A DNA stretch of 64,000 bases, taken from contig BSBM01000636.1 in NCBI GenBank assembly GCA_027924585.1, positions 6,526,001 through 6,590,000 on the forward strand. The letters run 5' to 3'. The notes beneath the pieces were generated by a model. The model ran no database searches. It had not been told where the DNA came from and was given only the letters and a program-made list of their open reading frames with translations. Below, piece by piece: positions 33,661 to 45,751 of this stretch. The translations under genes were made by a program, and so were the position numbers. Source of the stretch: Larix kaempferi. Its lineage: Eukaryota > Streptophyta > Pinopsida > Pinales > Pinaceae. Every line of letters starts with the position of its first letter. The stretch's first letter is position 1.

Positions 33661-34789
33661 TTGAATCAACCACCTATTCAATTTCCATTGCATCCATCCT
33701 CACCATTAAGGAATCCCTGTAGTAATAGTAGTTCTTCACATGTTGGCAATGGAGGCAAAGAAGTAGAGGTTGGTATGGACAAGTTATCACGACAAAGGAG
33801 TTCCATGGATGCAATGTTGTTCCATGCATTCCAAGACAATGAGATAGGGGATGACGCTCATATTACTAAAGCCTTCTTTGAAAGCCTTAAATCGGGTTCC
33901 ACCACACCTCTAGTTGGATATGTCTAGTCAAATTATACACAGTTGGGGACAACAATGTTACTATACAATTTGAAAGCAAAGTATGGCATATTAGATGCAT
34001 GTTTCTCGACAATGTTGAGGTAACTACCCATCAACTACATTATATTTTAAGGAATCGAGTGACACAATCATCATTGAAAATGGTCGATTTTATGAACGTT
34101 AAATGACATCGTACATTTGTATTTCTCTCTAAATGTAGGTTATTCAACGATAAGGTACTTCCGAATGATAATGTCTTTCCCGACAGTTGCACAGAGGCAA
34201 AAAAATGTTGAAAATGTTGGGTGTAGAGTACATATCTTATCATGCATGCCCCAATGATTGTATTCTATATAGAGGTGAATATGCAGACAAGGAGATATGT
34301 CCAAAATGTTTCCATGACAGATACAAAGAATCGAATAACAAGGCTAAAGCACATGGTCCTCCTCATAAGATATTGGGGAACATGCCTATAATCCCAAGGA
34401 TTCAAAGGCTCTTTCATTGCAAAGAATTAGCTATGTTGTAGGGATGGAATGCATCGAACCGAAGCGAGGAAGGAGTTATGTTATTCCCAATAGATTCAAT
34501 AGACATGAATCATATAGAGGATACATGGCCCGATAAATTAAAGGATGATGTACATAGCCTCCTATTGAGCATAGCCATTGATGGAGTCAACCCACATTCC
34601 CAACCAAACAAAATCTATACTGTTTGGCATGTACTAGTGATCAATAACAATGTCCCCCCATGGTTTTCCATGAAAAATGAACATCTTATGTTGGATATTA
34701 TAGCCCCTGGTAAAAGAAAAGCAAAGAATATGGGTGTTTACCTACAACCATTAATCGATGAATTCAAGGAATTATGGGAGGGGATATAG
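33661..34789 (+). pseudogene. CACTA (En/Spm) transposase TNP2, N-terminal half
   Basis: The N-terminal part (33661-33927, MNQPPIQFPLHPS...) leads, through a TAG at about 33925, into LKAKYGILDACFSTML. A clean intron (AG/GTAACT at about 34020, ATGTAG before 34139) joins RLFNDKVLPNDNVFPD. A 7-A run at 34199-34205 is one base short for the frame that continues as MLKMLGVEYISYHACPNDCILYRGEY...CPKC. The zinc-like Cys cluster and, further on, SIAIDGVNPHSQ, YTVWHVLVINNNVPPW and VYLQPLIDEFKELW are diagnostic of the TNP2/Transposase_21 family. The match stops at 34789 before the catalytic core is complete, so the protein is truncated as well as frameshifted. Confidence 0.83.
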
Positions 34790-34815
34790 GTATATTATGT
34801 GTCGAGACCCATCCC

Positions 34816-34897
34816 ATGACTTAATTTATGCCCTTATAACAATGAAATGTACAACAATGACTTAATTTATGCCCTAATAACAATGAAATGTACAACA
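34816..34897. repeat. direct duplication of about 40 bp
   Basis: ATGACTTAATTTATGCCCT, followed by ATAACAATGAAATGTACAAC, occurs twice in tandem immediately after the TNP2 remnant. Confidence 0.85.
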
Positions 34898-35636
34898 AGA
34901 GGTGCTCTCTGATTTCTCCATGCTTTCTCCATCAATATTTGAATGATTGTATTTCATGATGTTTTTGTTATAAATAATGATAAGAATTATAATTGCATTA
35001 ATTTATGACATTTATGTTAGAATGTAATGGTTTTGTTATATGATTCGGTTAAATTGAATTTTTGTTATAATGTAATGTTTTTTGATTTTTTGATTGTATT
35101 TGTAATGTTAACTCCAACATAGAAAATGACACGTTTGCAACCTTGATGGAGAATGAGAATCCAACAATTGTTTTACTAGTGTTCAGTTCAAGTTGTAAGA
35201 AAATAATACAATGGTGCTTGTGAAAGAATGTTACTAGTCACATGAATTTGGAAACCAGAGCCATGACATGTTAGTTATTTTGTACTGGAAAAAATACAAT
35301 TCGCTGCAACCATTAGAAAGAATAATATTCAATTCAATTGGAAAATCATAAACAGTCTTACAGATCTTAAAGGTAAATCAGGTTAGCCAGTTCTACCAGA
35401 ATTTCTCCCTTTATGTCAATTGCATAGGTTTTCATGCAAGCAAGAAGGAGGCTAATGGGTTAGGATACTTGAATTTTGAAATTATGTTTTGAAAAGAGGC
35501 CACTCTAGGCTTACATCTAAAATCAATGATGGCCATTTCATGCTCACTGGAAGTGTAAGAGTGCATTGAATTTAATTTAAGAACCTTACAAAAATCGAAC
35601 TGGAAGATTGAAGATAAGTTTTTACATTTGTGTAAT
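34898..35636. other. spacer, no feature recognised
   Basis: AT-rich sequence downstream of the TNP2 remnant with no conserved frame. The right end of the CACTA-like element should be in this interval or is deleted; I found no TAGTG terminus I would trust. Confidence 0.4.
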
Positions 35637-35777
35637 ATGGCAAGTGTTTCCACTGTTGGAGGTGCAATCACACTTAAAGGCAGGATTCATGGATTTATTG
35701 GTAATTTGCGTACTATCAGTAGCTCGTCCAGTGCATGGATCTCCAGTAAGGTTCAATGGAGTTTTCGATGTATTTGA
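35637..35777 (+). CDS. 46-codon ORF, plastid transit peptide-like
   Basis: Reads MASVSTVGGAITLKGRIHGF and continues Ser-rich (TISSSSSAW) with few acidic residues, the composition of a chloroplast transit peptide. It stops after CI at 35777 with no mature protein following. It could be the first exon or a captured fragment of a plastid-protein gene. I cannot name the parent. Confidence 0.25.
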   Translation: MASVSTVGGAITLKGRIHGFIGNLRTISSSSSAWISSKVQWSFRCI

Positions 35778-36106
35778 ATTTATACTGGTACTCCACTTCC
35801 GAGCAAGTGAATTTAATACAGTAACTGTCACTAAGAAAAGGAAATGAATTGGTCAACAAACAAATTATTGATAAAAATAGAAGACATGAGAATGCTTGCA
35901 GCCTGTGGTATTATTTTGTTCCGTGGTTACCTTCTTTTGGGTCTGTGACGTTCGCTGCTTGAGCTTGATGAAACGAAGTAACACAACGAGCAATGATAAG
36001 AAAAGTGCAGAGAAACCAAATCGAGGAAGACATTTGAAGCTTAAACATGAATAGTGATGGAAATATCTAGGCATAGTGATGAGAGGCATTAAGTTCGCTG
36101 CAAAAT
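35778..36106. other. spacer left of the satellite array
   Basis: Less AT-rich than the array. No ORF or RNA was recognised. The satellite monomer begins at its right edge. Confidence 0.45.
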
Positions 36107-39100
36107 GCATTTGAAAAGTATAATTTAGTTTATCTAAATAATTAAAAGTCTTTAATTTTTTTTGTTCTTTTTCCTAGAATGTAATGGATCATAATATTCT
36201 AGAGAATGCATTAAAATTACAAAATGCATTTGAAAAGTATAATTTCCTTTATATGAATAATTAATTTTTTATTTTGTTTTTGTTTTTTTATAGAATACAA
36301 TAAATCATGATAGGTTACATAATACATTTGAAAAACTATAATTACAAAATGCATTTGAAAGGTATAATTTTGTTTATCTAAATAAATATAATTATAAATA
36401 CATTTGAAAAGTATAATTTCATTCATATAATTACTGTTTTGTTTTTTCAAACATTCTAATCCGTTGCTATCGATATGACTCAAAATTTGACAAACTCTAG
36501 GTTGTCAATTTTTAAGTTCAAGAGATCAATTCAATATCATTGTCATTTAATAGATATATTGTCCTTTTAAAAAGACTTCTAATTTTTTTGTTCTTTAAAA
36601 ATACTTTAGAACTTTTTTTTTGTTTTTATTGATAAAATGTAATGGATCCTAACATGCTACGGAATGCATTTGAAAAAATAATAACATAATGCATTTGAAA
36701 AGTATAACTTAATTTATTTGAATAATTAAAAAACTTTAGAATTTTTTTGTTTTTTTATAAAATATAATGGATCATAATATGCTACCTAATGTATTTGAAA
36801 AGTATAATTTCGTTTATGTAAATAAATATAATTACAGAATGTATTAGAAAAGTATAATTTCATTTACATTATTATTATTATTATTTTATTTTTTTTCTTG
36901 AAGAAATTTGAAAAGATTTAGAATTTTTTTTAATTAAATTTTTTTGTCCTTTTATGTAATGTAATGGATCATGACATGCTACAAAATGCATTTGAAAAGT
37001 ATAATTTAGTTTATCTAAATAATTAAAAGTCTTTAATTGTTTTTGTTCTTTTTCCTAGAATGTAATGGATCATAATATTCTAGAGAATGCATTAAAATTA
37101 CAAAATGCATTTGAAAAGTATAATTTCGTTTATATGAATAATTAATTTTTTATTTTGTTTTTGTTTTTTTATAGAATACAATAAATCATGATAGGTTACA
37201 TAATACATTTGAAAAACTATAATTACAAAATGCATTTGAAAGGTATAATTTTGTTTATCTAAATAAATATAATTATAAATATATTTGAAAAGTATAATTT
37301 CATTCATATAATTACTGTTTGTTTTTTCAAACATTCTAATCCGTTGCTATCGACATGACTCAAAATTCGACAAACTCTAGGTTGTCAATTTTTAAGTTCA
37401 AGAGATCAATTCAATATCATTGTCATTTAATAGATATATTGTCCTTTTAAAAAGACTTCTAATTTTTTTGTTCTTTTAAAAATACTTTAGAACTTTTGTT
37501 TTTGTTTTTATTGATAAAATGTAATGGATCCTAACATGCTACGGAATGCATTTGAAAAAATAATTACAGAATGCATTTGAAAAGTATAATTTAATTTATT
37601 TAAATAATTAAAAAACTTTAGAATTTTTTTGTTTTTTTATAAAATGTAATGGATCATAACATGCTACCTAATGTATTTGAAAAGTATAATTTCGTTTATG
37701 TAAATAAATATAATTATAGAATGTATTAGAAAAGTATAATTTCATTTACATAATTATTATTATTATTTTATTTTTTTTCTTGAAGAAATTTGAAAAGATT
37801 TAGAATTTTTTTCTTTTAGATTTTTTTGTCCTTTTATGTAATGTAATGGATCATGACATGCTACAAAATGCATTTGAAAAGTATAATTTAGTTTATCTAA
37901 ATAATTAAAAGTCTTTAATTTTTTTTGTTCTTTTTCCTAGAATGTAATGGATCATAATATTCTAGAGAATGCATTAAAATTACAAAATGCATTTGAAAAG
38001 TATAATTTCGTTTGTATGAATAATTAATTTTTTTATTTTGTTTTTGTTTTTTTTATAGAATACAATAAATCATGATAGGTTACATAATACATTTGAAAAA
38101 CTATAATTACAAAATGCATTTGAAAGGTATAATTTTGTTTATCTAAATAAATATACTTATAAATACATTTGAAAAGTATAATTTCATTCATATAATTACT
38201 GTTTTGTTTTTTCAAACATTCTAATCCGTTGCTATCGATATGACTCAAAATTCGACAAACTCTAGGTTGTCAATTTTTAAGTTCAAGAGATCAATTCAAA
38301 ATAATTGTCATTTAATAGATATACTGTTCTTTTAAAAAGACTTCTAATTTTTTTGTTCTTTTAAAAATACTTTAGAACTTTTTTTTTGTTTTTATTGATA
38401 AAATGCAATGGATCCTAACATGCTACGGAATGCATTTGAAAAGTATAATTTAATTTATTTGAATAATTAAAAAACTTTAGAATTTTTTTGTTTTTTTATA
38501 AAATATAATGGATCATAACATGCTACCTAATGTATTTGAAAAATATAATTTCGTTTATGTAAATAAATATAATTACAGAATGTATTAGAAAAGTATAATT
38601 TCATTTACATAATTATTATTATTATTTTATTTTTTTTCTTGAAGAAATTTGAAAAGATTTAGAATTTTTTTCTTTTAAATTTTTTTGTCCTTTTATGTAA
38701 TGTAATGGATAATGACATGCTACAAAATGCATTTGAAAAGTATAATTTAGTTTATCTAAATAATTAAAAGTCTTTAATTTTTTTTGTTCGTTTTCCTAGA
38801 ATGTAATGGATCATAATATTCTAGAGAATGCATTAAAATTACAAAATGCATTTGAAAAGTATAATTTCCTTTATATGAATAATTAATTTTTTTATTTTGT
38901 TTTTGTTTTTTTATAGAATACAATAAATCATGATAGGTTACATAATACATTTGAAAAACTATAATTACAAAATGCATTTGAAAGGTATAATTTTGTTTAT
39001 CTAAATAAATATAATTATAAATACATTTGAAAAGTATAATTTCATTCATATAATTACTGTTTTGTTTTTTCAAACATTCTAATATGTTGCTATCGATATG

Positions 39101-40066
39101 ACTCAAAATTCGACAAACTCTAGGTTGTCAATTTTTAAGTTCAAGAGATCAATTCAATATCATTGTCATTTAATAGATATATTGTCCTTTTAAAAAGACT
39201 TCTAATTTTTTTGTTCTTTTAAAAATATTTTAGAACTTTTTTTTTGTTTTTATTGATAAAATGTAATGGATCCTAAGATGCTACGGAATGCATTTGAAAA
39301 AATAATTACAGAATGCATTTGAAAAGTATAATTTAATTTATTTGAATAATTAAAAAAATTTATAATTTTTTTGTTTTTTTATAAAATGTAATGGATCATA
39401 ACATGCTACCTAATGTATTTGAAAAGTATAATTTCGTTTATGTAAATAAATATAATTACAGAATGTATTAGAAAAGTATAATTTCATTTACATAATTATT
39501 ATTATTATTTTATTTTTTTTCTTGAAGAAATTTGAAAAGATTTAGAATTTTTTTCTTTTAAATTTTTTTGTCCTTTTATGTAATGTAATGGATCATGACA
39601 TGCTACAAAATGCATTTGAAAAGTATAATTTAGTTTATCTAAATAATTAAAAGTCTTTAATTTTTTTTGTTCTTTTTCCTAGAATGTGATGGATCATAAT
39701 ATTCTAGAGAATGCATTAAAATTACAAAATGCATTTGAAAAGTATAATTTCCTTTATATGAATAATTAATTTTTTATTTTGTTTTTGTTTTTTTATAGAA
39801 TAAAATAAATCATGATAGGTTACATAATACATTTGAAAAACTATAATTACAAAATGCATTTGAAAAGTATAATTTTGTTTATCTAAATAAATATAATTAT
39901 AAATACATTTGAAAAGTATAATTTCATTCATATAATTACTGTTTTGTTTTTTCAAACATTCTAATCCATTGCTATCGATATGACTCAAAATTCGACAAAC
40001 TCTAGGTTGTCAATTTTTAAGTTCAAGAGATCAATTCAATATCATTGTCATTTAATAGATATATTT
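36107..40066. repeat. 880-bp higher-order tandem repeat, about 4.5 copies
   Basis: The marker GGATCATAATATTCTAG starts at 36186, 37067, 37949, 38808 and 39691 (steps 881, 882, 859, 883). The short step lacks about 23 bp near 38433. Each unit holds about nine or ten diverged copies of a 23-base core ATGCATTTGAAAAGTATAATT(T), spaced about 25-150 bp, plus one region without the core (GCTATCGATATGACTCAAAA...). Long minus-strand ORFs repeat once per unit because the DNA repeats; they are not genes. The array ends inside a unit at both sides. Confidence 0.93.
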
Positions 40067-40779
40067 AACTAATATCATGTAAATCACTGTTATTATTTTT
40101 GTAAATAAAATAATATCACATTTTTTAAAAGTTATTTTATTATTTTAATAAATTCTAATATAATAATTATCACACTTTAAAAGTTTATTAGTTAATTATG
40201 ATATAATATTATATTAATAAATAGACTAAACTTAAAATAAAGATAAAATTTTTAATGTATTTGGTCATTGAAAACATAACCTTTTCAATTTAGGTAAGTA
40301 TTTATTTTTAGAATACATTGTCCACATTCAAGACATGGTCTACTTTTCCTTATTTTTAACATTTTCTATTCATTATTTTGTTTATAATTATAATAATTAT
40401 TGTATTATATTTTATTTCATATTTTGTTTGTAATAACAATAATATTTGTATTAGATTTTTGTAGATTTTAGTAATTACATTAATGTACAAAGGGGTCTCT
40501 TATTTTACAAATAAGGGGGTCTCATACACTAAATTGGTGTTTGGCTTGGTTGTTGCCTTAAAAATATATTCTTATTCTTATTCTTATTATTATTATAAAA
40601 ATTCATTAAGTGTTTCAATAAAAAATATAGTTCACCATAACCTTTAGCCAAACTTAAGTGTCCTTCCACCAAAAAACTAAAGCCCTATCTATCCAAATTC
40701 TAACACTGAAAGTCCTACAGGTATATTTCCTTATAAATTGACACACAAATAAAATAGCATGACAAAACATAACATAATT
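40067..40779. other. AT-rich flank of the satellite
   Basis: Starts where the satellite breaks off. Contains a short TTCTTA microsatellite at about 40571-40590 and a partial direct repeat around GGGGTCTC (about 40493 and 40517). No gene seen. Confidence 0.45.
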
Positions 40780-41440
40780 AAGAAAGAGTTGTCCCTATAA
40801 TGGCATGTTTTACCAAGTCCTTTGGAGTCTCCATAGTAGATTCCACAGGGTGCATTTCCAAATCTAGTTTGTCTAAAGAGCGAGCTCCAATGACATCCAC
40901 CACCAATTCCAAAGATGAAAGGTGTGTGATGCCCATAACATCTTCCTTAATCGTAGCAATTTCATTGAGGAAGAGTCCCCAATAAAGACAAAGACTCAAG
41001 GAGGGGGTACAAAAGAATCTCCTATGGGATAGGAAAATGATGCATATCCCTATTAACCATGTAAGACAAGGACCCCAATTTGGATTCCTGCTCGAGATAT
41101 TTCCTCTTGTGATTTTGCATGACGAAAATTACTCCTTTTCAAATTCCTTAAGCACCAACAACCAGGTGGAGGTTTCCAGTATACATCAATCCCTCACACT
41201 ATTCTCAATTTGAGCCTTTTGATCCCAGACACCCTGCCAGTGTATCCATTTCATGGAGGAATTCATAACAGAGTATTGAACCTCGACCATCTATCTCTCA
41301 CAATGCTTAACCCCTCATCTCATGTCCTCAAATTCAGACATAAAAGTGTACCATTTCTTCCACTAAAGAATGAACTCTTAGGTTAATGATAGCCATGATA
41401 CCAATGGATTATAGAGTAGACCAAACCACCATCCTATCCT
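40780..41440 (-). pseudogene. unidentified minus-strand coding remnant
   Basis: A minus-strand frame with a few stops reads, in order, MSEFEDMR...GVKHCER...MVEVQYSVMNSS, then KWIHWQGVWDQKAQIEN, and ends with the open part 40999-40778 (MSLCLYWGLFLNEI...KLDLEMHPVEST). It is mixed polar and hydrophobic, consistent with a former protein. It lies 3' of the LINE-B tail on the same strand. I do not recognise a family. Confidence 0.3.
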
Positions 41441-41639
41441 CTCAGATTCTAGTCACTCGGCTTGGGTCCAATGTGCCACAAATATTGTGATGTGAATTGA
41501 AAGCAAATAAAACAAACCCAACAAGAAGAGCCGCATTACTATTAACTCGTGCACACAAGGAGTGACATCATTGTCATACTTCTCATTATCACAAATGGTA
41601 AGAAATGACCATAAAGTAATGTTAGTTGGGTGCATCTTA

Positions 41640-41764
41640 ACTCCACATTCATTCCCACTTACACAAGAATATACCTTTTAGCATATGATCCCCTCAAGTT
41701 ACTACAAATTATTTTCATGGGATGGATTTGAACATTGTGCTCCCCTCATTTATGACTATGATCA
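41640..41764 (-). pseudogene. 3' tail of LINE-B copy 3, left of the LARD
   Basis: On the minus strand the LINE-B RNase H frame that stops at the LARD (50126) continues here, reading ...IVINEGSTMFKSIP-stop in the position of the C-terminal end of LINE ORF2. The LARD therefore split the last codons of ORF2. No oligo-A end was found. Confidence 0.5.
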
Positions 41765-44700
41765 TGTTGCCACTGGATATGCACCTAGGGTAACGTGGCA
41801 TAAATCTTCAAGCCACTGGGTGTGTCCTTGGGGGCAAGTCTCAAGTCAAGTGCTGTCACTTGATCTTGACTCCTCTATTTAGGCTTAACTCCTAACAAAG
41901 CCAAGGGAGGTAGTCCCTAAGAAAAGTTACTGAAGCTTTATTAGTTCTTAGTTGTGAAAATGAAAGTTTATTTAGGAGTTTGAATAAGATACTGGCACAA
42001 GAAAGCAATGACAAAAGAATTTAAGATAGTAGCATGCAAAGTGATTAATAATGACACATAGTTGATTAAGAAAAAAAATTGAATAATGGACCAATGTCAA
42101 TGGAGTCAGATAGTTGCAGCTGAAAGGAAATTTTGTGCAAATGCTTCTTGACAGTTTTAGATTTATTATGGATGAGTGGATTAATAGAGAGGGGGAATTC
42201 CCAATATACCATGACGTATCGGGAATATGTCTGTATTCACCAAGTTTGGTTCTACACGTGAAATGTGGGATAGATTGGAGTTGTGAGGGTGTGTCCAACA
42301 CTACACCAAACAAAGGGTGTAGCCTAGCGGATCCCCGCAGTCATTATCTAGTAGTTCCCGCTTCATTGTATACTTTTCCCACAAGAGATAAAATTCGAGA
42401 CACCATATTTTAATATTTCGGGGATGGAAATTGCAAAATGTGAGTCTAATTAAATCTAAAGTTGAGAATCTCTTTTCTGATCATCCACCATGTACTCAAG
42501 CAAGCCCTTTATGCGGTGGAAAGAGCATACTTCGGGAATACATAACAAGTTCGCTATTTTAAATTCTAAAGAAAAATAAAGTAAACATGAACTAATTAGT
42601 CCTAAAGCTGAGAATCTCTTTTCCCTTACTCGAGCAAGCTCTTTGAGTACTTCGGAAATACACAACCAAATTGATTTATTGTGATTGTTACGTGCAAAAG
42701 AAAAAGTACAATTTGTAACAAGAAAAGTAAACTAATTTAAAAGGAAATATAATCTACTAGTTAGCATATGAAATAAAAGAAACATAAAGCAAGAAAATGT
42801 TCATGCCATGAAAATGACACAGGACCCCCCAGGGGGGAAAGAGGCGTGGGCATTGAGTATCCCACTTTCTTTATTATTATTTTACAATATTTTAAAGGTG
42901 GATGCATCTGGTCCTTATAAATTTGGATCCATATTTTACAAGGTTTTGAAATAAAGCAATATCAAGGCTTATTTCTCCAGGAGGCTTTGGATGGCTCGAT
43001 TCTGAGAATTTTCGGCATCACTTCCTCTTTCTCCTAGTGAGAAAAATGCAAAACAAGACACATATTATACACCAAATGTGTGAATTAAAGTGTTAAAAGA
43101 ACAAAATAATTGAGTACTGAAAGATAGGAAATAAGTACAGGTTCTCAAACATAAACTAGATCTATGAATATAAGCTTTAAGACTTAGATCCAACAGCACA
43201 CTCAAATAAATCATCCTTTAGATATTCTTTGAAAGCAAACTAATTTACTTAAGCATGTTAGTAACCATAACCAAAATAAAGTTTAAGAATAATTGAAGGG
43301 GAGAGAAAGAGAGAGAGAGAGAGAGAGCTGGAAGCCTGGGAACTTTGGGCCATGGAGTCTGCTTTGGTGGATCACCCAAGAACTATGTCCTTGATAATAT
43401 CTTGAATATGAGGAAGATGAAACCTAGCTCAAACCCTTATCCAAGTGATATCACCTGCCACTTAGAAATCCTTGCACAAATAGATGATTAAAACAAAGGT
43501 GCCACCAGAAAGAGAAACTTAGAAAGCATGCAATTAAACAAAAAATACATGTGAGCTAAGAGATCTAAAACAAGCAAACAGTAAGAGCATGAATAAATCT
43601 AGAACAATATCTTACCCCGCGGATAGATACCTCCCCTTGCAGGTCTACAACTAACCAATAGAAAGCAAAGAAAGCAAAACATATTATACCTTATAAGCAC
43701 ATGACAATCTACATCCGCACATGAAAATAATTACACCATAGATATGCCTCCAAATCCTTCTTTTATTCCAAAGAGTAATACAATACAATACATATCTAAT
43801 CATCCTTTCAGTCCTCTAACCATGAGAAAATGAGAGGCCAATCCATTCTTTAATAGGAAAAGAGAGCACAAAACCCCAATGGGGTGAATTTTCCAAGTGT
43901 AGAAGAGATTGAATGAAAGGGGAGCGAATTTGAGTTAAGTGAGCTTGATTTAGAGTGCCTGGAGCTGATTGGAGTTGATTCCAACCTAAAAAATGCACCC
44001 CCACTCCAATGTTGACACATCCCCATCAAGAAATGCACCCTCCTTTGGATGAATTCACCCACTCTATTGGAGATCTTCAATCATGTCCATCAAGTGTCGA
44101 ATCACAAGACTTGTCTCTCTCCTAACTCAACCTTGAATCTCAATCAAAACTGCCACAAATCCGACTGAGTGAAACATGTCTTGGACATGTTCCCTGACTT
44201 ATGGGATTTGATTTTTTTATTCATTTTTTTGCCTTTTTCGAGATAAATTTAATTTAAGTGATAAATAATCACTTATTTTCTCTCAAAATTGGGTTTAAAG
44301 GTTAAGTGGGTTCTTTGGGTTAGAAAATGAGCACCCCCATGGTCAATTCCACCTCCTAGACACACTTTTGTGACTTTTATTTTTATTTTTACAATTAAAA
44401 TATTAAAAAATCACCAGTTTTACGAGAAAAAATTTTATTTGCAAAAAAACAAAACTAGGGGGACCTAGTACATGTTCATATGACTCAATATTGATGACTA
44501 ACATGGTAACATAAATAGACACCTAGACTTAAAGAATATCCTAAGGTTTATCCACCAAGGTGAATACTCCAGTTGTGGAGGTGTGAGTGAAAAACTAAAA
44601 AATTATACGTCGTTGAAGAGGAACACATAATTAACAAGGAAAAAAACACTCTAGAGAACCGCAATGATGTCTAAATCCTATGAAAACCAAGTCTTTTACA

Positions 44701-44880
44701 AATTACATCATGCTATGTCAACTTATTACAACTCCCCGCAAGGTATGAACATGTAAAAAAAAAAAAAAAGGACCAAGAGTGGCCTGCTAGACTTTTGATC
44801 TTTTGAATTTGAACAAGTACACTTGCTCAATCTTTGCTGGATCACTTGAAATCCAACTAAGTACAACTTAGGTGGTAACA
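41765..44880 (-). repeat. 3' LTR of the LARD
   Basis: 3116 bp, TG...CA. It aligns throughout with 46967-50125, including a GA-rich run (43305-43327), GGGGGACCTAGTACATGTTC and ACAACTTAGGTGGTAACA. Many substitutions and small indels separate the two LTRs, so the insertion is old. Confidence 0.88.
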
Positions 44881-45751
44881 AATGGCTCCAACTACGGGAC
44901 GTGTGCTTTATCTGGACTTTAGGAAAGGAGAGGATGTGAGAACTATTGAATCTCTGGTTTTTGTAAAAACATCTCAACTTGACAAGCGAAACCCTCAATG
45001 GCACAAGTTTTATAAAGGCCAATGAACCACATGTTTCATTTATTTGAAAATGAAACTAAGAAAATTCCTAAGTATATAAAAGGAAAATACTGAAAACGAA
45101 ATACAAAAAGTAAATGCTCACTTTAAGGAGCTCATTTTCCTACTCTAAACATAACATAAAAATATTAAGTGAAATGAAAAATCCAATCCAACCATCTTAA
45201 CGTTTTATCAGTATTAAATTTTTTGGCCTTGTCTTTTGTTACCAGCCAAATCAAGAAAAAAATATTTAAAAAATGCAAACCTGCGTAAATTTTATGTATG
45301 GGAGGGATGTATATGAGATCATAGGTGTGAAAAATATCATTAAACTTCTTCCCAAATTGGAAAGTCCTCCCGTGGGATTCTTGAGTGCCTTCTTCCATCC
45401 AAGACTGGATAGGATTGATATAAACTTTTGTATAATGAGGAAGATCAACTTCTCCATCATACCCATCTGAAGGGATTCTCTAATGATAACTCTTCGTGTA
45501 AACATAAGCCCCAAGCTTGTCCACATCATGAGGGATATATGAAATAGTGACGATGAAGGTTGAGACTGATGTTCCACTGACTGCATCATATCTGACTCTT
45601 CAGTACACTACTTCTCCATGTCCTCATTACTAATACTCATACATGGCTATGAATGATCATATGAACAAATTGCTTGCTTTTCTTCCATATCAAGATTTTC
45701 CAAGGTCTTAAGATCCATAATCTCTTCTCTGCATATATAAAAAATGGGCTT
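44881..45751 (-). other. LARD interior, region 3' of gag with a small ORF
   Basis: Overlapping minus-strand frames at 45589-45266 and 45398-45165 (MEEGTQESHGRTFQFGKKF...DLIYIPPIHKIYAG) cover this stretch. The second has protein-like composition but no family I recognise; it may be a conserved extra ORF of this LARD family or residual non-coding sequence. No RT, protease or integrase motif is present. Confidence 0.35.

Noticed and set aside
36217-39988. Five similar minus-strand ORFs of 71-110 codons (MSHIDSNGLECLKKQNS...)
   Set aside because: They recur once per 880-bp satellite unit and vary with indels in the DNA. Their amino acids are those forced by ATGCATTTGAAAAG repeats. There is no evidence of coding.
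36107-40066. CRISPR array
   Set aside because: The short repeated cores are irregularly spaced, diverged and lie within an 880-bp tandem unit in a plant-type genome. No cas genes are present.
45266-45589. Pol fragment in the LARD interior
   Set aside because: I looked for YxDD, DSG and DDE-type motifs and found none in the 2.1-kb interior.
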